64,000 nt of DNA from Pleurodeles waltl (Eukaryota; Chordata; Amphibia; Caudata; Salamandridae), in the NCBI RefSeq assembly GCF_031143425.1, contig NC_090445.1, forward strand, positions 1,577,750,049 through 1,577,814,048, read 5' to 3'. The stretch's first letter is position 1. Every line of letters starts with the position of its first letter. Under the pieces are notes generated by a model. The model saw only the letters and a list, made by a program, of their open reading frames with translations, was not told where the DNA came from and searched no databases. The position numbers were made by a program, and so were the translations under genes. Below, in pieces: positions 61,431 through 64,000 of this stretch.

Positions 61431-63330
61431 CTTACAAGTCACACATCCCAATCACATAACACCTGTGGGGGGAAGACTAAGCCAATTTTACAAACATTGG
61501 GAGGAGATAACAACAGATACTTGGGTACTAGCAATTATCCAGCATGGTTATTGCATAGAATTTCTCGAATTCCCTCCAACAGTCCCACCGAAAACACACA
61601 GTATGTCAAAACAACATATAAATCTTCTAGGATTAGAAGTTCAAGCATTGCTCCAAAAAGAGGCAATAGAATTAGTACCAAAACAAGAACTAAACACAGG
61701 AGTTTACTCACTGTACTTTCTGATACCCAAAAAAGACAAAACTCTAAGACCTATACTAGATATCAGAATATTAAATACATACATCAAATCAGACCACTTT
61801 CACATGGTTACATTACAAAAAGTAATCCCACTGCTCAAACAACAAGACTACATGAGAACACTGGATCTAAAGGATGCATATTTCCATATACCAATACATC
61901 CTTCACACAGAAAGTATCTAAGGTTTGTATTCCAAGAGATACATTACCAATTCAAAGTGTTGCCATTCGGAATAACGACTGCGCTAAGAGTTTTTACAAA
62001 ATGTCTAGCAGTAGTAGCTGCACATATCAGAAGGCAGCAAATACATGTGTTCCCGTACCTAGACGATTGGTTAATCAAAACCAACACGCAAATACTGTGT
62101 TCACAACACACAAATTATGTCATAGAAACCCTACACAAACTAGGTTTCTCAATCAATTACTCAAAGTCACACCTTCTGCCGTGTCAAACACAAGAATACC
62201 TAGGAGCAACAATCAACACAGTAAAAGGAATTGCCACTCCAAGTCCACAAAGAGTCCAAACATTCCACAATGTAATACAAGCCATGTATCCAAACCAAAA
62301 GATACAGGTCAAATTAGTAATGAAACTCCTAGGCATGATGTCCTCATGCATAGCCATTGTCCCAAACGCAAGGTTGCATATGCGGCCCTTACAACAGTGC
62401 CTAGCATCACAGTGGTCACAGGCACAGGGTCAACTTCTAGATCTGGTGTTAATAGACCGCCAAACATACATTTTGCTTCAATGGTGGAACAGTATAAATT
62501 TAAACCAAGGGCGGCCTTTTCAAGACCCAGTGCCACAATACGTAATAACGACAGATGCATCCATGACAGGGTGGGGAGCACACCTCAATCAGCACAGCAT
62601 CCAAGGACAATGGGACATTCAGCAAAGACAGTTTCATATAAACCACTTAGAACTGTTAGCTGTGTTTCTAGCGCTCAAAGCATTTCAACCCATAATAACC
62701 CACAAATACACTCTTGTCAAAACAGACAACATGACAACAATGTATTACCTAAACAAACAGGGAGGAACACACTCGACACAGTTGTGTCTCCTAACACAAA
62801 AAATATGGCATTGGGCGATTCACAACCACATTCGCCTAATAGCACAATTTATTCCAGGGATTCAGAATAAGTTAGCAGACAATCTCTCTCGGGATCACCA
62901 ACAGATCCATGAATGGGAAATTCAACCCCAAATACTGAACACTTACTTCAGAATGTGGGGAACGCCACAAATAGATCTATTTGCAACAAAAGAAAACTCA
63001 AAATGCCAAAACTTCGCATCCAGGTACCCACAACATCAGTCTCAGGGCAATGCACTATGGATGAACTGGTCAGGGATATTTGCGTACACTTTTCCCCCTC
63101 TCCCACTTCTTCCATATCTAGTAAACAAGTTGAGTCAAAACAAACTCAAACTCATACTAATAGCACCAACATGGGCAAGGCAACCTTGGTACACAACACT
63201 ACTAGACCTATCAGTAGTACCTCATGTCAAACTGCCAAACAGACCAGATCTGTTAACACAACACAAACAACAGATCAGACATCCAAATCCAGCATCGCTG
63301 AATCTAGCAATGTGGCTCCTGAAATCCTAG
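61132..63330 (+). CDS. DIRS A2 reverse transcriptase/RNase H/methyltransferase-like ORF
   Basis: An uninterrupted frame of 732 codons. It overlaps the gag tail, and the true protein probably begins near 61440 (HPNHITPVGGRLSQFYKHW), with the first 100 codons being gag overlap. RT motifs: GVYSLYFLIPKKDKTLRPI (near 61698), LDLKDAYFHIPIHPSHRKYL, FKVLPFGITTALRVFTK and the catalytic VFPYLDDWLIK (near 62050). RNase H: VITTDASMTGWGAHL (near 62545), LELLAVFLALKAF, VKTDNMTTMYYLNKQ and FIPGIQNKLADNLSR. The methyltransferase-like part: IDLFATKENSKCQNF, FAYTFPPLPLLPYL and LILIAPTWARQPW. All catalytic aspartates are present. A-rich codon use contrasts with the CG-rich leader. Confidence 0.9.
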   Translation: MNSSCLGRKSTLLLINSRKTLIQQKPWGHSTPCRAEAHFAKHLLGEGFEDILQKPQYHKQGPLTKSNISGEVFGGNIEGDNSKKIEENSKAPKVLKISSDLQVTHPNHITPVGGRLSQFYKHWEEITTDTWVLAIIQHGYCIEFLEFPPTVPPKTHSMSKQHINLLGLEVQALLQKEAIELVPKQELNTGVYSLYFLIPKKDKTLRPILDIRILNTYIKSDHFHMVTLQKVIPLLKQQDYMRTLDLKDAYFHIPIHPSHRKYLRFVFQEIHYQFKVLPFGITTALRVFTKCLAVVAAHIRRQQIHVFPYLDDWLIKTNTQILCSQHTNYVIETLHKLGFSINYSKSHLLPCQTQEYLGATINTVKGIATPSPQRVQTFHNVIQAMYPNQKIQVKLVMKLLGMMSSCIAIVPNARLHMRPLQQCLASQWSQAQGQLLDLVLIDRQTYILLQWWNSINLNQGRPFQDPVPQYVITTDASMTGWGAHLNQHSIQGQWDIQQRQFHINHLELLAVFLALKAFQPIITHKYTLVKTDNMTTMYYLNKQGGTHSTQLCLLTQKIWHWAIHNHIRLIAQFIPGIQNKLADNLSRDHQQIHEWEIQPQILNTYFRMWGTPQIDLFATKENSKCQNFASRYPQHQSQGNALWMNWSGIFAYTFPPLPLLPYLVNKLSQNKLKLILIAPTWARQPWYTTLLDLSVVPHVKLPNRPDLLTQHKQQIRHPNPASLNLAMWLLKS

Positions 63331-64000
63331 AATTCGGGCACTTAGACCTCACACAGGAATGTATGGAGGTCATAAAACAAGCTAGAAAACCTACCACTAG
63401 ACACTGCTATGCAAATAAGTGGAAAAGATTTGTTTATTACTGCCATAATAATCAAATTCAACCTTTACACGCATCTGCAAAAGAAATAGTAGGATACTTA
63501 CTACATTTGCAAAAATCTAACCTAGCTTTCTCTTCCATTAAAATACATCTTATGGCAATTTCTGCTTACCTACAAATTACGCACTCAATTTCATTGTTTA
63601 GGATACCAGTCATAAAGGCGTTTATGGAAGGCCTAAAGAGAATTATACCACCAAGAACACCACCAGTTCCTTCATGGAACCTCAACATTGTCTTAACACG
63701 ACTCATGGGTCCACCTTTTGAGCCCATGCACTCTTGTGAAATGCAATACTTAACGTGGAAAGTAGCATTTTTAATTGCCATCACATCTCTAAGAAGAGTG
63801 AGTGAAATTCAAGCATTTACCATTCAAGAACCATTTATTCAAATACACCAGAATAAAGTTGTTCTACGGACCAATCCTAAATTTTTACCAAAAGTAATCT
63901 CACCGTTCCACTTGAATCAAACGGTAGAATTACCAGTGTTCTTCCCACAGCCAGATTCTGTAGCTGAAAGAGCACTACATACATTAGACATCAAAAGAGC
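62913..64000 (+). CDS. DIRS A2 tyrosine recombinase ORF, open at window end
   Basis: An open frame from ATG at 62913 (MGNSTPNTEHLLQNVGN) to the last base, so 3'-partial. It overlaps the RT ORF by 418 bp in another frame, as in known DIRS elements. Its N-terminal part is serine/threonine-rich. From about 63321 (EILEFGHLDLTQECMEVI) it has a core-binding domain (RHCYANKWKRFVYYCHNNQ, EIVGYLLHLQKSNLAFSSIK) and the start of the catalytic domain with ITSLRRVSEIQAF, carrying the first catalytic arginine. RTNPKFLPKVISPFHLNQ and LPVFFPQPDSVAERALHTLD follow. The HxxR pair and tyrosine lie beyond the window. No stop or frameshift is visible over 362 codons. Confidence 0.88.
   Translation, partial: MGNSTPNTEHLLQNVGNATNRSICNKRKLKMPKLRIQVPTTSVSGQCTMDELVRDICVHFSPSPTSSISSKQVESKQTQTHTNSTNMGKATLVHNTTRPISSTSCQTAKQTRSVNTTQTTDQTSKSSIAESSNVAPEILEFGHLDLTQECMEVIKQARKPTTRHCYANKWKRFVYYCHNNQIQPLHASAKEIVGYLLHLQKSNLAFSSIKIHLMAISAYLQITHSISLFRIPVIKAFMEGLKRIIPPRTPPVPSWNLNIVLTRLMGPPFEPMHSCEMQYLTWKVAFLIAITSLRRVSEIQAFTIQEPFIQIHQNKVVLRTNPKFLPKVISPFHLNQTVELPVFFPQPDSVAERALHTLDIKR

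Larger units (their letters stand above)
59031..64000 (+). mobile_element. DIRS family A copy A2, near-complete, cut by window end
   Basis: Starts at GTTCGATGGCATGTG, the end predicted by the internal complementary region of A1. Order: left terminal repeat, GC-rich leader with many CG dinucleotides, gag, RT/RNase H/methyltransferase-like ORF, recombinase ORF still open at the last base. The right end lies outside. It has far fewer lesions than A1, and the RT and recombinase frames are both intact in what is visible, so it is a young insertion. DIRS elements integrate by a tyrosine recombinase and leave no target duplication. Confidence 0.9.

Overview
The window looks like a stretch of a very large vertebrate genome, most probably a salamander or newt. 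It carries the last eight coding exons of one collagen-receptor tyrosine kinase gene on the + strand. These are separated by introns of about 0.3 to 13 kb filled with DIRS-type tyrosine-recombinase retrotransposons, L1- and L2/CR1-type LINEs, hAT- and Harbinger-like MITEs and a foldback element. The organism is inferred from the gene and the repeat load; no species-diagnostic sequence was searched.

The gene is a discoidin domain receptor, best called ddr2 or ddr2-like. The exons encode, in order, the transmembrane helix (7386-7543), the juxtamembrane region (8909-9104), the rest of the juxtamembrane plus the glycine-rich loop (20340-20584), the VALK lysine (33412-33533), the alpha-C/hinge region (35876-36073), the catalytic and activation loops (36420-36654), the alpha-F region (42312-42461) and the C-lobe end with the stop (45532-45669). 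All splice sites are GT/AG, all phases join, and no frame damage is visible. The ectodomain exons must lie upstream of the window. About 5 kb of likely 3' UTR follows, with a candidate poly(A) signal at 50613.

Region by region: 0.25-5.2 kb holds two L2/CR1-type LINE copies tail to tail, one carrying a hAT MITE. A Harbinger-like MITE sits just before the TM exon. A C-rich tandem repeat lies at 10.3-10.8 kb. From about 11.2 to 20.2 kb lies a decayed DIRS element (family B, copy B1), split by a 6 kb L1 whose 5' third is inverted, as expected from twin priming. From about 22.0 to 31.8 kb lies a second family B element, interrupted by a family A DIRS element (A1, 23.2-28.6 kb). The intron at 36.7-42.3 kb holds a 1.3 kb foldback element with 15-bp target duplications and a hammerhead-ribozyme-like motif in each arm, probably Penelope-derived. 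After the gene come a MITE, a DIRS-A terminal fragment, LINE fragments and a much better preserved DIRS-A copy (A2). A2 starts at 59031 and runs off the window end with its RT/RNase H frame open and its recombinase frame still open.

The DIRS copies explain each other. The internal complementary region of A1 (28127-28231) is the joined complement of a left and a right terminus. It predicts the A1 right end at 28570 and the left end GTTCGATGG, which is found at 59031 (A2) and at 52612 (fragment).
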